From positions 62,001 to 126,000 of the forward strand of contig SFKI01000010.1 of NCBI GenBank assembly GCA_004554775.1: a stretch of DNA of 64,000 nt. The letters run 5' to 3'. Position 1 is the first letter of the stretch, and the number at the start of each line of letters is the position of its first letter. Of this stretch, positions 49,377 to 57,644 are shown one piece after another. The translations under genes and the position numbers were made by a program. The stretch is from Subdoligranulum variabile. GTDB lineage: Bacteria; Bacillota; Clostridia; Oscillospirales; Ruminococcaceae. The notes under the pieces are model-generated. The model had not been told where the DNA came from. It saw only the letters and a program-made list of their open reading frames with translations, and ran no database searches.

Positions 49377-51323
49377 ATGGTCTTTTACCTCGTGTTATCG
49401 CTCTTTCTCGTCCTGGTGGGGCATGCGTTCCGCCTGCTGCGGTGGGAGCAGTTCATCCGTATTTATGAGCGTCCGCTGCGCGGCCAGATGCTGCGGGGCA
49501 TGGCCGGCGGCTATGCCCTCAACTTTGTGCTGCCGTTCCATCTGGGCGATGTGTTCCGCGCGGTGTTCACCGGCCGCCGCATGAAAAGCGGCATCGGCTT
49601 TGCGCTGGCGACCGTCATCATGGACCGCTTTCTCGACGTCTGGTTCGTGGCACTGGGCTTCGGGGCCTTTTGGGCGCTGGGCCTGGGCGGCGGTGCCGTG
49701 CTGGGCGCGGCGCAGTATTACCTCGTGTTTTCGCTGGTGCTGGCGCTCGGCCTTGCGCTGGTGGTGGCCCTGCGCGACGGGCTGAAAAAGATCTGCCTGG
49801 CCGTCTGCGGGCTGTTCAACGATACGCTCAAGCTCGACGGCATGATGTTCTGCTGGAGCCTTATCAATACGTTCAAGGATCTGCGCCGGGTGAAAATCGG
49901 ACGTCTGGCCGTTAATACCGTGCTGATGTGGGCGGCGTACCTCGGCGCCTACACGGCGCTGGCGGCGGCGCTTACCGCAGCCGGTCAGCCGATGGCCCTC
50001 GTCGATGTGTTCGACCTGCTGTTTGGCCGCAACGCGGCGGACCTCAGCGCCCTGCTGCCCGGCGGTGCGCTGGGCACGGCGGCCCCCGCCGCCCGCTGGC
50101 TGCTGCTTTGCTGGTTCGCGCTGCCGCTGCTCATCATGTGGTTGGTGACGCTGCTGCCCGAAACGGTGCGCGGCGCGGTCAACCAGGCCACCCAGGCCGC
50201 CCCGGCAGGGGAGAGCTACCTCAACCTGCTGCCCCAGGCCGACCCGCAGGATCGCGCGGCGTTTTTGAGCCAGTATTTCGGCCTGCAAAACAAGGACTGG
50301 GTCAAGGGCTTTTTAAAAATGAACCAGGGCATCACGATCCTGCAGGACTACTCCGCCGGTTCCAACGCCACCACGATGCTTTGCATGGACGCGGAAAAAA
50401 CGTTCTATCGCAAATATGCCTTTGGCGCGGACGGCGATAAGCTGGCCGAACAGCTCGCCTGGCTGCGTGCCCGGCAAGACTGCCTGCCGCTGTGCGACAT
50501 CCTGCAAAGCAGCACCGAGGATGGCTGCTGCTGGTACGATATGGTCTACGACCCGCAGGCGGTGGGGCTGTTCCGCTACCTGCATTCCAACCCGGTCGAG
50601 AAAAGCACCGCCATCCTGCGCGATGTGCTTGACACGCTCGAAGAAAAGCTCTACCGCCCCACGGCCCGCCCGGCAGATATGGAAAAAATCGAGCAGTACA
50701 TCGACAAAAAGGTGGACGGCAACCTGCAAAAGCTGCGTGAGGCCCGCGGCCTGCGGGAGTTGATGGCCGCCGACACCATCTGGGTCAACGGCGTCGAGTA
50801 CAAGAATCTCAGCCAACTGGCCTGGCTGTTTGATCGCGAACGGTTGAAAACCTTGTTTGCGGCGGACCCGGTCGGTGTCATCCACGGTGATCTGACGATC
50901 GAAAACATCATCTGCCGCCTGAACCCCGGCGAAAACGGCGGCTGGTATCTCATCGACCCCAACACCGGCAATTTGCACGAAAGCCCGTTCCTGGATTATG
51001 GCAAACTGCTGCAAAGCCTGCATGGCAGCTATGAGTTCATGATGAAAACCCCGCGCGTGACCGTGCAGGGCAACCACATCGACTTCGCGCTGACCCGCTC
51101 GGCCGCCTACGATGCACTGTACCGCGCACTGATGGCCGACCTGCAAGGCCGGTACCCCGCCGCCCAGGTGGAAAGCATCCTCATGCACGAGGTCATCCAC
51201 TGGCTGCGGCTGATGCCCTACAAGCTGGCCAAGGACCGCAAGCGCGCGCCGATGTTCTACGCCGGGCTGGTCATGGTAGCCAATGACGTTGCCCATTTTG
51301 CAAAAGGAGAGAACGTATGCTGA
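49377..51323 (+). CDS. Fusion: YbhN/LPG-synthase-type membrane domain plus kinase-like (APH) domain
   Basis: 648 residues. ATG directly after the preceding stop. Residues 1-275: six to eight hydrophobic helices of the UPF0104/YbhN kind (GGYALNFVLPFHLGDVFRAVF is the diagnostic loop). Residues 300-640: a soluble phosphotransferase fold with VIHGDLTIENII (H503, D505, N510, Brenner-like HGDxxxxN) and LIDPNTGN (D527, DFG-like). The N-lobe Lys region is less clear (FYRKYAFG). A kinase tied to a lipid- or glycan-linked membrane domain is unusual. Neighbours suggest that a sugar or polyol is phosphorylated at the membrane. The stop overlaps the HAD start. Confidence 0.75.
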   Translation: MVFYLVLSLFLVLVGHAFRLLRWEQFIRIYERPLRGQMLRGMAGGYALNFVLPFHLGDVFRAVFTGRRMKSGIGFALATVIMDRFLDVWFVALGFGAFWALGLGGGAVLGAAQYYLVFSLVLALGLALVVALRDGLKKICLAVCGLFNDTLKLDGMMFCWSLINTFKDLRRVKIGRLAVNTVLMWAAYLGAYTALAAALTAAGQPMALVDVFDLLFGRNAADLSALLPGGALGTAAPAARWLLLCWFALPLLIMWLVTLLPETVRGAVNQATQAAPAGESYLNLLPQADPQDRAAFLSQYFGLQNKDWVKGFLKMNQGITILQDYSAGSNATTMLCMDAEKTFYRKYAFGADGDKLAEQLAWLRARQDCLPLCDILQSSTEDGCCWYDMVYDPQAVGLFRYLHSNPVEKSTAILRDVLDTLEEKLYRPTARPADMEKIEQYIDKKVDGNLQKLREARGLRELMAADTIWVNGVEYKNLSQLAWLFDRERLKTLFAADPVGVIHGDLTIENIICRLNPGENGGWYLIDPNTGNLHESPFLDYGKLLQSLHGSYEFMMKTPRVTVQGNHIDFALTRSAAYDALYRALMADLQGRYPAAQVESILMHEVIHWLRLMPYKLAKDRKRAPMFYAGLVMVANDVAHFAKGENVC

Positions 51324-51874
51324 TCTGCGTCGACCTGGACGGAACGCTGCTCGACACCATCCCCGCCAACGCCGCGTCCTACCGCGCCGCGCTGGAAGAG
51401 CAGGGCTTTACCGTCACCGATGAATACTACGCCAAATACTGCAACGGCGGTTATTACAAGCAGTTTCTGCGCCCCCTGATGGGCGGCGACCCTACGCCCG
51501 AGGCCGTTGAGCGCGTGCATGACCGCAAAAAGGAGCTGTACAAAAGCTGCCTGCCGATGGTGCGCCCTAATACCAGCCTGCTGGCCATGCTGCAAGCGAT
51601 GAAGGCTGCGGGCCACGACCTGGCCTGCGTGACGACCGGCAGCCGCAAAAACGCCACCGAAGTGCTGGAATATTTCCACTGCGCGGACTGGTTCGGCGTG
51701 TTCATCACGGGCGAGGACGTCGTCAACAGCAAGCCCGACCCCGAGGGCTACCTAAAGGCGATGGCGCATTTCGGCGTCACCCCGGCCGAGACGATGATCT
51801 TCGAGGATTCCGGCCCGGGCTTAGAGGCTGCGCGTGCCAGCGGGGCAGCAGTATATAAAGTTGATATTTTTTAA
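51317..51874 (+). CDS. HAD-superfamily phosphatase
   Basis: 185 residues, overlapping the gene before; ATG follows AAAGGAG. Motif I is DLDGTLLD (D6 nucleophile, D8 acid/base), motif II near VTTGSRK, motif III SKPDPEGYLKAM and motif IV IFEDSGPGLEAA. The cap domain lies at residues 15-85 (C1-type). This is a beta-phosphoglucomutase-like or phosphoglycolate phosphatase-like enzyme. With the nucleotidyltransferase and kinase it may form a small phosphate-handling module for one glycan substituent. The next gene has its own promoter. Confidence 0.88.
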   Translation: MLICVDLDGTLLDTIPANAASYRAALEEQGFTVTDEYYAKYCNGGYYKQFLRPLMGGDPTPEAVERVHDRKKELYKSCLPMVRPNTSLLAMLQAMKAAGHDLACVTTGSRKNATEVLEYFHCADWFGVFITGEDVVNSKPDPEGYLKAMAHFGVTPAETMIFEDSGPGLEAARASGAAVYKVDIF

Positions 51875-51889
51875 ACAGGGTGTATACTG

Positions 51890-51918
51890 TTGATTTTCTT
51901 GTGGCAATGCCTTACAAT
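51890..51918 (+). promoter_or_regulatory. Promoter of the PfkB-type sugar kinase gene
   Basis: TTGATT, a 17-base spacer and TACAAT, about 60 bases before the ATG. Confidence 0.7.
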
Positions 51919-51978
51919 ATAAAATGACAGAACACGGGGAATTTACAGACAATCCCCCGATAATACAGGAGGCAACCC

Positions 51979-53067
51979 ATGGAACATGCCAACCCGATCC
52001 TGCTTGGCAATAACAGTCCGCAGAAATTCATCACCATTGGCGAAGTTATGCTGCGCCTGACCCCGCCGAATTACGAAAAGATCCGCATGGCATCCAGCTT
52101 CGAGGCCAGCTACGGCGGCAGCGAGGCCAACATTGCGCTGGCGCTGGCCAACCTGGGTGTGGACTCCACCTTCTTCAGTGTGGTGCCCAACAACTCTCTG
52201 GGCAAAAGCGCCATCCGCTGGCTGCGCTGCAACGATGTACACTGCACGCCGATGATCCTTTCCAGCAAGGAGGAGACCCCCAGCTGCCGCCTGGGCACCT
52301 ACTACCTCGAGACCGGTTACGGCATCCGCCCCAGCAAGGTCATCTACGATCGTATGCACAGCGCCCTGACCGAGTACGACCTGGCCAAAGTCGACCTGCA
52401 GAAACTGTTTGAGGGCTTTGACTGGCTGCACCTGTCTGGCATTACCCCGGCCCTGAACAAGAACTGCGCCGATTTCATCCTGCGCTGCCTGCGCGAAGCT
52501 AAGGAGATGGGCCTGACCGTCAGCTTCGACGGCAACTTCCGCTCCAGCCTGTGGACCTGGGAAGAAGCCCGCGACTACTGCACCCAGTGCCTGCCCTATG
52601 TGGATGTCCTCTTCGGCATCGAGCCGTACCATCTGTGGAAGGACGAAGAAAACCACGCCAAGGGCGACTGGAAGGACGGCGTGCCCCTCCAGCCCAGCTA
52701 CGAGCAGCAGGACGAGATCTTCCAGCGCTTTATCGAGCGTTATCCCAACATCAAGTGCATTGCCCGCCACGTGCGGTACGTACATTCCGGCAGCGAGAAC
52801 AGCCTGAAGGCGTTCATGTGGTACGAGAACCACACCTTCGAGTCCAAGCTGTACACCTTCAACATCCTCGACCGTGTCGGCGGCGGCGACGCTTTCGCCA
52901 GCGGCCTGATCTACGCCATGATGCACGACTACAAGCCCATGGACATGATCAACTTCGCGGTCGCTTCCAGCGCCATCAAGCACACCATCCACGGCGACGC
53001 CAACATCACTGACGACGTCGAGAGCATTTGTAACTTGATGAATATGAATTACGATATCAAGCGTTGA
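51979..53067 (+). CDS. PfkB-family carbohydrate kinase (2-keto-3-deoxygluconate kinase-like)
   Basis: 362 residues. The ATG lies 8 bases after CAGGAGGCAA. PfkB signatures: SYGGSEANIALALANLG near residues 40-56 and the C-terminal GGGDAFASGLIYAM with the catalytic Asp (DRVGGGDAF). The substrate-side region DWLHLSGITPALN and the loop SFDGNFRSSLW are seen in KdgK-like members. It should phosphorylate a keto-deoxy sugar acid or a related sugar. It has its own promoter and a terminator-like hairpin, and stands between the glycan cluster and trpS, so it need not belong to either. Confidence 0.78.
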   Translation: MEHANPILLGNNSPQKFITIGEVMLRLTPPNYEKIRMASSFEASYGGSEANIALALANLGVDSTFFSVVPNNSLGKSAIRWLRCNDVHCTPMILSSKEETPSCRLGTYYLETGYGIRPSKVIYDRMHSALTEYDLAKVDLQKLFEGFDWLHLSGITPALNKNCADFILRCLREAKEMGLTVSFDGNFRSSLWTWEEARDYCTQCLPYVDVLFGIEPYHLWKDEENHAKGDWKDGVPLQPSYEQQDEIFQRFIERYPNIKCIARHVRYVHSGSENSLKAFMWYENHTFESKLYTFNILDRVGGGDAFASGLIYAMMHDYKPMDMINFAVASSAIKHTIHGDANITDDVESICNLMNMNYDIKR

Positions 53068-53072
53068 TTTTA

Positions 53073-53101
53073 TTGACAAACTGCCCCAATTGTGGTTGAA
53101 T
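53073..53101 (+). promoter_or_regulatory. Probable promoter upstream of trpS
   Basis: TTGACA, a 17-base spacer and TTGAAT (weak -10). Transcripts would contain the hairpin at 53127-53171 in their leader. Confidence 0.5.
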
Positions 53102-53126
53102 GATAGTACCACACGAAACAACCAAC

Positions 53127-53171
53127 CACCGCCCCAGCGCGAATTTTCGTGCCCGGGCGGTGCTTTGTTTT
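53127..53171 (+). terminator. Terminator-like hairpin between the sugar kinase gene and trpS
   Basis: An 8-bp stem (CACCGCCC with GGGCGGTG), 20-base loop and CTTTGTTTT tail. It ends four bases before the trpS ribosome binding site. It may stop the kinase transcript, or act as a leader hairpin for trpS if the promoter at 53073 is used. Confidence 0.7.
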
Positions 53172-53190
53172 GATAGGAGATATGCAAACT

Positions 53191-54201
53191 ATGGCAGAAG
53201 AAAAACGTAAACGCATCCTTTCGGGCATCCAGCCCACCGGCACGCCCACCCTGGGCAATTACATCGGCGCGGTACGCAACTGGGCGCTGTTGCAGTCTGA
53301 TTACGACTGCCTGTATATGGTCGCCGACCTCCACTCGCTGACCGTCCGCCAGAACCCTGCCGAGCTGCGCCGCCGCACCCGCGAGCTGTCCGCTTTGCTG
53401 CTGGCTGTCGGCATCGACCCCAAGGAGCATGTCCTTTTTGTGCAAAGCCATGTGCCCGCCCACACCCAGCTTTCCTGGGTGCTGGCCTGCAACACCCAGT
53501 TCGGCGAGCTGTCCCGCATGACCCAGTTCAAGGACAAGAGCGCCAAGCACCCCGATAACGTCAACGGCGGCCTGTTCACCTATCCCGTCCTGATGGCGGC
53601 CGACATCCTTATCTATAACGCCGACCTCGTCCCTGTGGGCCAGGACCAGACCCAGCATCTGGAGATCGCCCGCGATATCGCAGGCCGCTTCAACGGCATC
53701 TACGGCGATACCTTCACCCTGCCCGAAGGCTACGTCCCGGCGTCCGGCGCCAAGATCATGTCGCTGGCCGAGCCGACCAAGAAAATGAGCAAGTCCGACA
53801 CCAACGTCAACGCTTTCATCCTGATGACCGACGACAAGGACACCATCGTGCGCAAATGCAAGCGCGCCGTCACCGATTCCGACGGCTGCGTCCGCTTTGA
53901 CCGCGAGAACAAGCCCGGCGTTTCCAACCTGATGACCATTTACGGCACCTTTACCGGCAAGAGCATGGACGAGATCGCTGCCGAGTTTGAGGGCAAGGGC
54001 TACGGCGACTTTAAGCTGGCTGTTGCCGAGACTACCGCCGACGCGCTGGCCCCCGTCCAGGCCGAGTATGACAAGATTCTTGCCGATAAAGCGTATGTTG
54101 ATGAGGTCCTCAAGTCCGGCGCTGAGCGTGCTGCCCGCCTGGCTGACCGCACCGTCAAGAAGGTGTACCGCAAGGTGGGCCTGCTGCAGCTGGATAAATA
54201 A
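53191..54201 (+). CDS. trpS: Tryptophanyl-tRNA synthetase
   Basis: 336 residues, normal for a bacterial TrpRS. The start is the ATG 11 bases after AGGAG; an ATG at 53182 is too close to the site. The class I HIGH-type motif is PTGTPTLGN near residues 15-23, with KMSKS in KKMSKSD. The tryptophan pocket GQDQTQHLEIARDI is intact. It charges tRNA-Trp in the cytoplasm. This marks the left edge of a run of housekeeping genes (trpS, greA, lysS). Confidence 0.96.
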   Translation: MAEEKRKRILSGIQPTGTPTLGNYIGAVRNWALLQSDYDCLYMVADLHSLTVRQNPAELRRRTRELSALLLAVGIDPKEHVLFVQSHVPAHTQLSWVLACNTQFGELSRMTQFKDKSAKHPDNVNGGLFTYPVLMAADILIYNADLVPVGQDQTQHLEIARDIAGRFNGIYGDTFTLPEGYVPASGAKIMSLAEPTKKMSKSDTNVNAFILMTDDKDTIVRKCKRAVTDSDGCVRFDRENKPGVSNLMTIYGTFTGKSMDEIAAEFEGKGYGDFKLAVAETTADALAPVQAEYDKILADKAYVDEVLKSGAERAARLADRTVKKVYRKVGLLQLDK

Positions 54202-54222
54202 CCGGGTGTCCATAAAATATAC

Positions 54223-54252
54223 TTGACAAAACGGCGCTGAACCGTATATAAT
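54223..54252 (+). promoter_or_regulatory. Promoter of greA
   Basis: A perfect TTGACA, an 18-base spacer and a perfect TATAAT. One of the strongest-looking promoters of the window. The RNA starts about 60 bases before the ATG. Confidence 0.9.
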
Positions 54253-54262
54253 ATTACAGTTA

Positions 54263-54292
54263 GTGCGGCTCGTATTGGGCCGCACAACTTTT
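54263..54292 (+). promoter_or_regulatory. Leader hairpin of greA
   Basis: GTGCGGC pairs with GCCGCAC (7 bp, 9-base loop), followed by AACTTTTACT. It lies right at the presumed 5' end of the RNA. It may protect the transcript or act as a weak attenuator. GreA rescues backtracked polymerase, so self-control through a leader is conceivable but not shown. Confidence 0.5.
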
Positions 54293-54319
54293 ACTATTTA
54301 CACGTTAGGAGAAACTACC

Positions 54320-54799
54320 ATGGCGAAAGAAGTCGTTGTTACCCGTGAGGGCTATGATAAATTGGTTCATGATCTGGATGAACTGCGCACCGTTAAACGT
54401 AAAGAGGTTGCCGACAAGATCAAGGTCGCGCGCGGCTACGGCGACTTGAGCGAGAACGCCGAGTACGACGCTGCCAAGGAAGAGCAGGCCGTTGTTGAGG
54501 CCCGCATCGCTGACCTGGAAGCTACCCTGAAGGTCGCCCGCGTGATCGACGACAGCGAGCTGTCCGGCGATACCGTTTCCATCGGCATGAATGTCACCAT
54601 CCAGGAAGAGGGCGAGGAGCCCGAGAGCTACGACATTACCGGCTCTACCGAGGCTGACATGAATCTCAACCGCATCAGCGACGAAAGCCCCGTCGGTGCC
54701 GCCCTCATTGGCCACAAGCCCGGCGACGAAGTCGACGTCACCCTGCCCAACGGCAGCATCATCACCTACAAGCTGCTGTCCGTCTCCCGCTCCAAGTAA
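54320..54799 (+). CDS. greA: Transcription elongation factor GreA
   Basis: 159 residues from the ATG after TTAGGAGAAACTACC. The N-terminal coiled coil (residues 8-75) holds the acidic tip GYGDLSENAEYDAAKEEQ, whose Asp/Glu act with the RNA polymerase active site to cleave backtracked RNA. The C-terminal FKBP-like domain carries SPVGAALIGHKPGDEV and ends in YKLLSV. Full length and canonical. Confidence 0.96.
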   Translation: MAKEVVVTREGYDKLVHDLDELRTVKRKEVADKIKVARGYGDLSENAEYDAAKEEQAVVEARIADLEATLKVARVIDDSELSGDTVSIGMNVTIQEEGEEPESYDITGSTEADMNLNRISDESPVGAALIGHKPGDEVDVTLPNGSIITYKLLSVSRSK

Positions 54800-54889
54800 G
54801 CGGAAACGCCAGAAATTCTACGGGAAATTGCGTCCCGTTCCCTGCGGCCTTTGCCGCCCAGACTCAAGAACATGAAAGGACGATCTCAT

Positions 54890-56395
54890 ATGGAGCAGAA
54901 TAAGCCCCAGACCGACCAGGATATCAGCCAGCAGGCGGCTGTCCGCCGCCAAAAGCTCACTGACCTGCGCGCCGCCGGCAACGACCCCTTTGTTATCACC
55001 AAATACCCGCAGGATGCTTACTCCGCCGATTTGAAAGCCGAGTTTGCCGACCTGCCCGCCGAAGCCGAGACCGGCAAGATCGTCTCGCTGGCTGGCCGTA
55101 TGATGTCCAAACGCGTCATGGGCAAGGCCAGCTTTGCCCACCTGCGTGACCAGAAAGGCGACATCCAGATCTTTGTTAAGCGCGACCTGCTGGGCGATGA
55201 GCCCTACGCCGCTTTCAAAAAGCTGGACATCGGCGATATCATCGGCGTCAAGGGCGAGGTGTTCCGCACCAAGATGGGCGAAATTTCCGTCCGCGTGTCC
55301 GAACTGACTCTGCTCTCCAAGAGCCTGCTGCCCCTGCCCGAGAAGTTCCACGGCCTGACTGACCGCGAGGCCCGCTACCGTCAGCGCTATGTGGACCTCA
55401 TCGTCAACCCCGAGGTCAAGGACACCTTCGTCAAGCGCAGCCAGATCCTGAAAGAGATCCGCGCCTACCTCGATGAGAAGGGCTTCCTGGAGGTCGACAC
55501 CCCCATCCTGACCCCGTTCGAGATCGGTGCCTCGGCCCGCCCGTTCTATACCCATCACAATACGCTGGATATGGACATGGTGTTGCGCATCGAGACCGAG
55601 CTGTACCTCAAGCGCCTGATCGTCGGCGGCATGGACCGCGTGTACGAGGTCGGCCGCATCTTCCGCAACGAGGGCATGGACCCCAAGCATAACCCCGAGT
55701 TCACCACCATTGAGCTGTACCAGGCCTTTACCGACTTCCACGGCATGATGGATCTGGTCGAGGAAATGTACAAGCGCTTGACCCTCAAGGTCTGCGGCAG
55801 CCTGGAGATCACCTACCAGGGCAAGCAGATCGACATGGGCCACTGGGAGCGCCTGACCATGGTCGAGGCCGTCAAGAAGTACTCCGGTGTTGACTTCAAC
55901 GACTGGAAGACCGACGAGGATGCCATCGCCGCTGCGAAGGAGCACCACGTCGAGCTGCCCGAGGTCCCGACCAAGGGTGCGATTTTGGCCGAGTTCTTCG
56001 ACGCCTTTGTCGAGGACAAGCTCATCCAGCCGACCTTCATCTACGACTACCCCGTCGAGATCAGCCCGCTGGCCAAGCGCAAGCCCAACGACCCGGCCTT
56101 CACCGAGCGTTTCGAGTATTTCATCGACTGCACCGAGTACGGCAACGCGTTCAGTGAGCTGAACGACCCCATCGACCAGAAAGCCCGCTTCGAGCGCCAG
56201 GTCGCCGAGCGCAAGGCCATCGAGCCCAACTGCAAGGCCCAGGTCGACTACGACTACGTCACCGCCCTCGAGTACGGCCTGCCCCCCACGGGCGGCCTCG
56301 GCTTCGGCGTTGACCGCCTGGTCATGCTCCTCACCGACAGCGCCTCCATCCGCGACGTGCTGCTCTTCCCCACAATGAAGCCTGTCGACCAGTAA
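54890..56395 (+). CDS. lysS: Lysyl-tRNA synthetase (class II)
   Basis: 501 residues. The ATG lies after GAAAGGACGATCTCAT; an in-frame start 13 codons earlier has no better site. N-terminal OB-fold (residues 58-170, for example VSLAGRMMSKRVMGKASFAH). Class II motif 1 near EVDTPILTPF, motif 2 FRNEGMDPKHNPEFTTIE, motif 3 GGLGFGVDRLVMLLTDS. It charges tRNA-Lys. No promoter of its own was evident in the 90 bases after greA, so the two are probably co-transcribed. It is the last housekeeping gene before the mobile DNA. Confidence 0.97.
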   Translation: MEQNKPQTDQDISQQAAVRRQKLTDLRAAGNDPFVITKYPQDAYSADLKAEFADLPAEAETGKIVSLAGRMMSKRVMGKASFAHLRDQKGDIQIFVKRDLLGDEPYAAFKKLDIGDIIGVKGEVFRTKMGEISVRVSELTLLSKSLLPLPEKFHGLTDREARYRQRYVDLIVNPEVKDTFVKRSQILKEIRAYLDEKGFLEVDTPILTPFEIGASARPFYTHHNTLDMDMVLRIETELYLKRLIVGGMDRVYEVGRIFRNEGMDPKHNPEFTTIELYQAFTDFHGMMDLVEEMYKRLTLKVCGSLEITYQGKQIDMGHWERLTMVEAVKKYSGVDFNDWKTDEDAIAAAKEHHVELPEVPTKGAILAEFFDAFVEDKLIQPTFIYDYPVEISPLAKRKPNDPAFTERFEYFIDCTEYGNAFSELNDPIDQKARFERQVAERKAIEPNCKAQVDYDYVTALEYGLPPTGGLGFGVDRLVMLLTDSASIRDVLLFPTMKPVDQ

Positions 56396-56658
56396 AAACA
56401 CTTTATATAGACATTCTGAAAAAGAAAACACTATATATTGTGTCTGCCGCGTGGTGTACAGCTCGTTGTGACAGCAATTTGACAGCAAAATTTCAAGGAA
56501 TCACGCATTCACACGAACGGTTGTGAATTTCAGACAATTCGAATCTCAGGTTTGGATGAACCCCAAAAGCACTTCCCAGAAGATTTCTGAGAAGTGCTTT
56601 TTTGTTTGCAGTCAACTTTTGCCACACATTCCCACCATCAAAACAGGAGGCACCTTAT
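56396..56658. other. Boundary between chromosome core and mobile DNA
   Basis: A sudden drop in GC after lysS. It holds AT-rich sequence, the direct repeats ATTTGACAGC and GCAATTTGACAG, an inverted repeat TTCACA...TTGTGAA near 56509-56528, and the motif AATTCGAATCTCAGG. Repeats of this kind are common beside integration sites of tyrosine-recombinase elements, but no integrase is in view. I therefore read it as a likely attachment-site or scar region, not a proven att site. A terminator follows within it. Confidence 0.45.
56565..56603 (+). terminator. Terminator between lysS and the mobile element genes
   Basis: An 11-bp stem (AAAAGCACTTC with GAAGTGCTTTT), 15-base loop, and a T-rich tail. It can end the lysS transcript. 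Confidence 0.8.
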
Positions 56659-56922
56659 ATGAAAGAGCAATACAAACCGATTAAAAGCATGAAAGAAGTT
56701 CCCGATCAAGTGAGGAAACTGCGCAGAGAGTACATTCGCTATCAGCAGGCCGAACTGATTTACAGCCTGTCCCACAAGAAGCTGCTGGAACTGGCCAGCG
56801 ATGCGGGCGCTATTTTTCGGATTGACAGCACCGTCCTGATCAATCGTGAGATCTTCAATGCCTATCTGGAGCGTTTCCATGAACCGGCTACCGGCAAATA
56901 CCGGGGAGGCGATACGGAATGA
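56659..56922 (+). CDS. Small excisionase-like (DUF6462-type) protein
   Basis: 87 residues; the ATG lies 8 bases after CAGGAGG, while a further start 19 codons upstream has no site. A helical N-terminus (VPDQVRKLRREYIRYQQAE) is followed by the short pattern SLSHKKLLELASDAGAIFRI and VLINREIFNAYLERF: a winged-helix-like fold as in the excisionase/DUF6462 small proteins that precede relaxases in Firmicute mobile elements. The stop overlaps the start of its neighbour, which is clearly a paralogue. Confidence 0.65.
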   Translation: MKEQYKPIKSMKEVPDQVRKLRREYIRYQQAELIYSLSHKKLLELASDAGAIFRIDSTVLINREIFNAYLERFHEPATGKYRGGDTE

Positions 56923-57185
56923 GCGGAAATGTGTGGATGTTTTCAGATCAGATTGATGATGAAGATCTGGAGTTCATGGCCCATGAATTTGTTACCTATA
57001 CCATGGCTTGTGCGTATTACGGTCTGGGGCTGAAGCCTCTAACCCGTATGGCACACGAGGCTGGTGCGATTTATAAAATCGGGACTAAGGTACTGATTCG
57101 CAGGAGCATTTTTGAATCGTATTTGAGAGAGAAACGCAAAGAAAACACCTGCAATGATTGTAATGAAGGAACCCAAGAACGCTGA
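56919..57185 (+). CDS. Second small excisionase-like (DUF6462-type) protein
   Basis: 88 residues, ATGA overlap. The C-terminal half (THMA-like LTRMAHEAGAIYKIGTKVLIRRSIFESYL) repeats the pattern of the preceding protein (LELASDAGAIFRIDSTVLINREIFNAYL). The pair probably arose by duplication and may act as a heterodimer in excision or in controlling the element. The N-terminal acidic segment (DQIDDEDLEFMAHEF) differs. No cysteines or catalytic motif. Confidence 0.65.
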   Translation: MSGNVWMFSDQIDDEDLEFMAHEFVTYTMACAYYGLGLKPLTRMAHEAGAIYKIGTKVLIRRSIFESYLREKRKENTCNDCNEGTQER

Positions 57186-57197
57186 AGGAGGCGCGCC

Positions 57198-57560
57198 ATG
57201 AAACTGAATTACACCGAAATCAACGGCTATCTCATCCCAGATCTGATCATTCCCGAAACTGACACCCGGCCCACCGGCAAATACGGCGAACTGCGGCGGC
57301 AGTTCCTCCGGGAGCATCGTCCCGACATGTTCGACCTTATGCTTCAGGAAGGAACTCTGCACAGCCACCTGGCCGATGTGGACGCCGAAGCCCGGCAGAT
57401 GGTGGAGGCGACCGTCAACCAGATGGCCCGCCAGCAGGGCGTGGATGAAGCGCTCAAACGGGCCGACCCGCTGGCCTGGGCAGGGCGTATGAATGCAATC
57501 AAGAATGCAACCGAGGAAGCGGTCCTGCCGGATCTTCTTTACGAGGACGCGCTGGAGTGA
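57198..57560 (+). CDS. tnpV: TnpV family transposon-encoded protein
   Basis: 120 residues. The ATG follows GAAGGAGGCGCGCC. The family pattern is complete: NYTEINGYLIPDLIIPE, RPTGKYGELRRQFLREHRPD, EGTLHSHLADVDAEA, RMNAIKNATEEAVLPDLLYED. TnpV proteins are widespread passengers of Tn4451-like and related mobilisable elements of Clostridia. Their exact function is unknown. It marks this stretch as a mobile element. Confidence 0.92.
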   Translation: MKLNYTEINGYLIPDLIIPETDTRPTGKYGELRRQFLREHRPDMFDLMLQEGTLHSHLADVDAEARQMVEATVNQMARQQGVDEALKRADPLAWAGRMNAIKNATEEAVLPDLLYEDALE

Positions 57561-57644
57561 TTCCTTTTCAGCCTGTACAAAAATAGCTGTCCGCAGGGGT
57601 AACGAGCACTGGCTTTGTATAGCTTTTGCAAGCCATACGCCGCC

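Noticed and set aside
53067..53190. T-box riboswitch before trpS
   Set aside because: The leader is too short for a T-box and lacks the conserved T-box sequence and specifier stem. Only a single terminator-like hairpin is present.
56535..56570. Sequence with AATTCGAATCTC resembling a tRNA T-loop
   Set aside because: No matching acceptor, D or anticodon arms could be folded around it, and the pairing bases of the T stem do not match.
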